The notes under the pieces were generated by a model. That model worked only from the letters and a program-made list of their open reading frames with translations, did not search any database and was not told where the DNA came from. A stretch of DNA of 64,000 bases from positions 26,601,503 to 26,665,502 of the forward strand of contig CM039463.1 of assembly GCA_022414725.1 (NCBI GenBank), in the 5' to 3' direction. This document shows positions 44,201-49,400 of this stretch, piece by piece. Each line of letters begins with the position of its first letter. The stretch's first letter is position 1. The position numbers were made by a program, and so were the translations under genes. The DNA is from Microglena sp. YARC. Taxonomy: Eukaryota > Chlorophyta > Chlorophyceae > Chlamydomonadales > Chlamydomonadaceae.

Positions 44201-46173
44201 TACTCCTTTCTGATTCCGACATTTAAGTTGTGAGCTCGATGACATAGTCTTGCTATGCGTTTTATATCCTCCCTATTTTTTAATAAGTTAGTGTACGTTG
44301 AACTATGGTTTCTATCCTCTGACATCATCCAATTCGCATGTGTAATAGTTTTAATACCGATTCCTTGGTTATCGCCAAGATTCCTGGGGGTCAATGTACT
44401 CAGGGATTGCCAGTCAATGTCTGTTATTTAGAGATGCCTTCATCAATTTTTCCTAAGTCAATCTTGCTCAGTGACGTCTGATTATCTTGAAAATATCAGA
44501 TAAAAGTTCTGTAACACCTAATCTCAGAATGCATCTTAGTAATCCATGAGACCAGCATTGTTTATTGCTATCTCTGATTGCCATTAGAACATTCTCAAGC
44601 AAGGCTTTTTTCACGAAATCATCCTCCTTGCGGTCAACGATTTTATTCCAAAAGCATATGCAATGTCTCAACAATTGAGCCCATGTAGGTGATCTATCGA
44701 GTTCATTGAGGACCAAGTCGTTAGCGGTGTTCTCGTTAAGGCCAAGAGCCCTTTTCATACACTTATTCTGAATAGTTTTTACATTTTCCTTCGAGACCGT
44801 AAGAAGTATTAATATTACCCAGACGGTCTGGAGCCCACACTTCACACCCGTAATTAAGGATAGGTTGTATAAGTGTGCCGTAAAGGTAAAGTGAAGATGA
44901 CATCTTTCCCAACTGAAGAACAAAATACTTGAAAATGCTTGCATACCGTAAATACATTTTTATATACTTTTAACGAATTTCAAATGCTTGCATACCGTAA
45001 ATACTTTTATATACTTTTAACGAATTTCAAATGCTTGCATACCGTAAATACTTTTAAATACTTTTAACGAATTTCAAATGCTTGAATACCGTAAATACTT
45101 TTAAATACTTTAAACGAATTTCAAATGCTTGCACACCGTAAATACTGTTATACACTTAAAATGAATTTCAAATGCTTGCATACCGTAAATACTGTTATAT
45201 ACTTTTAAATGCTTGCATATGGTGAATAATTAAAAAAAGTGAAGCAAAGATGAAATCTTTCCTAACTCGAGAAAAAAACTTTAAACAGAAAAAACGTTAA
45301 CATGCTTGCATACTGTCTGTACTGTAAGTAATGGCAAACAGGTTGGCAAACGTGTTGACCAACCAACACCAACCATCACCCACCACCAAAACACCCAACA
45401 CCCAACACCCAACACCAACACCAACGACCCACCACCTATCACCAACCAACATCACGCCCCACCACCCTTCTACTTTCTGACTGTGCAGCTCGTCCAGGGC
45501 ACACACTACTTCACAGAGCCAGGCGGCACTCCCAGGTGTGCCTTAAACATAGTTGAATTTACCTGAATTTAATTTAATTGAGCTGAATTTAATTTAATTT
45601 GATTTAAATGAATTATTACGTGATTCTTCTCAGAGCCAGTCGGCACTCCCAGGTGTGCATTTAATATAGTTGGATTGGATTGTTAGTTGGTTGGATTGGA
45701 TTGTTAGTTGTTAGTTAGTTGGATTGGATTGTTAGTTGGTTGGATTGGATTGTTAGTTGGTTGGATTGGATTGTTAGTTGGTTGGATTGGATTGATAATT
45801 GGTTGGATTGGATTGTTAGTTGGATTATTAGTTGTTAGTTGGATTGTTAGTTTGTTATATATTTGTTTAGCGAACTCTGGGCTGTGCCGTCTTCCAGTTC
45901 CAAGTTCCCCTGTGTGATACATATGGAAACCAGGGGGGTTCGATAGACCTAGCTAGCTTTAGCATATCTGGCTACCCCTGGACTTGGCTACCCCTGGATG
46001 CTTTGTCTTGGTTTGCTTTGCTTTGCTTGGCTTTGCTTGGCTTGGCTTGGCTTGGCCTGGCTTGGCTTGACTTGGCTACCCCTAATTCATTCATTCATTT
46101 ATTTATTCCAACATAACCAGCCCTTCCTCCCCTTGCCCATCCTGAAACCTAGGCAGCCTATGTACGTATTCAT

Positions 46174-46208
<35 letters not shown>

Positions 46209-46446
46209 TTCATTTATTTATTTACTTATTTATTTACTTATTTATTTACGTATTTATTTATTTATTCTAACTTCACCTGCCCTTCTGCACCTTGCCTCAT
46301 TTGGCTGTTCCGTTCCCGAACCAACAAGACTGAGTTTGGCTGGGCATTCAGCAATTCAGCATTCAGCAAGGAATTCTTCGTGCCCATCTTGAAGCCTAGG
46401 CAACCTTTGAATTTGTTTTTCTTTCATTTATCCATTTATCATGTAT

Positions 46447-46498
<52 letters not shown>

Positions 46499-49400
46499 TC
46501 AATCATTTATTTATTAATTTATTAATTAATTAATTTAATTATTCATTTATTTATTCCAACTTCACCTTACCTTCCGCCCCCCTTCAGTTGGCTGTTCCGT
46601 GCACGCACCAACAAGACGAAGTCTGGATGGGCATTCATCAAGACCTTCTGCGTGCCCATCTTAAAACCAAGGCAGAATGCATACGCGGCTTGCACCCCCC
46701 ACTCCACCTTCAGTCAAATAAAAACCTTGGTGGCGCAAGCGCTGGTGAGCAGAATAAGTGTGTGTGGTGATGTGTGTGTGTATGTATAAATATGTATACA
46801 TAAATAAATAGTGCGCTTCATTATGAGGTGTGAGGTTTAGGGGCCACACCACACACACACACACACCACGCTCTCCAGTGTATGTATGTATGTATGTATG
46901 TATGTATGTATGTATGTATGTATGTATGTATGTATGTAGTCCAGGGGTAGGCCAAATAGGCTAAAGGGACTTGCCCAACTGTTAGGAAGAGCTTCAAAAG
47001 AAAAAGCACTGATGAACTGAACCCCAAACAATCGTTTAACCGACGGGGGCCCTGAGTTCGTGCTACAGTGATAATTTAATTCTACAATATAATTAAATCA
47101 TCATCTCAGCTGGGATGATAATTTAATTGTATCCTATAAAAACTATTTGTGTGCATGCTTACCCCAACGCTCGTAGCCTCCCCCCCCCCCCCCCCCCCAC
47201 CCCCACCCCCTCAACCCCAACCCCAACCCCAACCACCACCCAACCACCACCACCATTTCCCCAACCACCAAATCCCCATACACACACACCTACCCACACA
47301 CCGCCAGGTGAGCGAGGAGTGTAGCTTTGATGACATCACTGCTGGCCCCCTCTACCTCACGCCTAGTAATAAGGTGTAATATTTATGTATTTATGTATTT
47401 ATTTATTTATGTATGTTTTCATGTATGTACTCATTTACCACTACGCTCACCTACCCAAACTGCATGCTTACCCTCAAGCTCCTCTACCCAATCTACACTC
47501 CCCCGCCAGGTGAGCTTAAGGGTAAACCCTAAACCCTAAACCCTAAACCCTAAACTATTAAACTCACCTACCCAATCCACACACCCCCGCCAGGTGAGCT
47601 CAAGGGTAAGCCCTAAACCCTAAACCCTACACCCCCCGCCAGGTGAGCGAGGAATGTGGCTTTGACGACATCACCCCTAAGCTTTGGGTAGAACCCTTGG
47701 TGGCCGTCTTTCCAGGCCATGGCTTCCGCATCAACTGGCTTGGTCTTTGGTTTGATCAGGCTGATGGTACCTCCATGCACAATTTATACGTGAGTTTGTT
47801 TGTACTTCCATGCATAATTCATACATGAGTTTGTTTGTACTTCCATGCATACTTTATACGTGAGTTTGTTTGTACTTTCATGCATAATTCATAAGTGAGT
47901 TTGTTTGTACTTCCATGCATACTTTATACGTGAGTTTGTTTGTACTTTCATGCATAATTCATACGTGAGTTTGTTTGTACTTCCATGCATACTTTATACG
48001 TGAGTTTGTTTGTACTTTCATGCATAATTCATACGTGAGTTTGTTTGTACTTCCATGCATACTTTATACGTGAGTTTGCTTGTACTTTCATGCATAATTC
48101 ATACGTGAGTTTGTTTGTACTTCCATGCATAATTCATCACTCCTCACTTCTCCCTATATGTCACTCTTCACCTCCCCCTCTCCCCAACACGATGGTGGTG
48201 TACCATATATCACTCCTCACCTCTCCTTATATATCACTCCTCACCTCCCCCTCTCCCCAACAGGATGGAGGTGTACCTAGGCTGACTCCGTCTGAAAAAC
48301 CCTAAACCCTAAACCCTAAACCCTAAACCCTTTCAACAGGATGGTGGTGCACCTAGACTGACTCCGCCTGAAAAACCCTAAACCCTAAACCCTAAACCCT
48401 TTCAACAGGATGGTGGTGCACCTAGGCTGACTCCGCCTGAAAAACCCTAAACCCTAAACCCTAAACCCTAAACCCTAAACCCTTTCAACAGGATGGTGGT
48501 GCACCTAGGCTGACTCCGCCTGAAAAACCCTAAACCCTAAACTCTAAACCCTTTCAACAGGATGGTGGTGCACCTAGGCTGACTCCGCCTCAGTTCTTGG
48601 AGATTCTCTACCGCCTCAATCACACCGAGATTCTGAAGGGTGCTATGTTTGACGTCCTGTTCAGCCAGTGTGACCATCACCAAGGGAACGTGTTCCTTAC
48701 TGAAGCAGGGAAGTTACATCTAATTGATAACGATCAGGTGAGATGCAGATGTACCTACCACTTTAATCACATGCACATTCTGAAGGGTGCTGTGTATGAT
48801 GTCCTGTTCATCCAGTGTGACCATCAGCAAGGGAATGTGTTATTTACCAAAGCAGGGAAGTTGCATCTGATTGATAGCGATCAGGTGATATTCAGATGTA
48901 CCTACCGCTGTAATCACACAGAGAGTCTGAAGGATGCTAGGTATAATGTCCTGTTCATCCAGTGTAACCATCACCAAGGAAACGTGTTTCTGACTTATGC
49001 AAGGAAGTAGAGACAACGTAAGGGGTTGATCGTTATCAATTAGATCTAACTTCCTTGCTTCGGTAAGGATCACGTTCCCTTGGTGATGGTCACACTGGCT
49101 GAACAGGATTTTTATTCTCCACACGCCACACACTCTGTATTAGCCAACTCCACTAATGTAGCCAGCTTGTGCAGACGTGATTTGAAGGATTGATTCAGAT
49201 AAATACAGCAAGTCCTGTCTCCATTCTTGGGCGCTGGCTCGCACCAATTAAAATACCGTTCTGGAAACTATACCGAAATGCCGACCTATGAAAAACAAAA
49301 CCTAAGAAAAACAAAACAATGCCAACTTATGCAAAACATAAAATAAGACAAAACAAAACAATGCCAACCTATGAAAATGAAAAGAAAAGACAAATAAAAC

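Noticed and set aside
47520..48545. Chromosome end
   Set aside because: CCCTAAA runs are short, interrupted by exon-edge copies and lie inside gene P.
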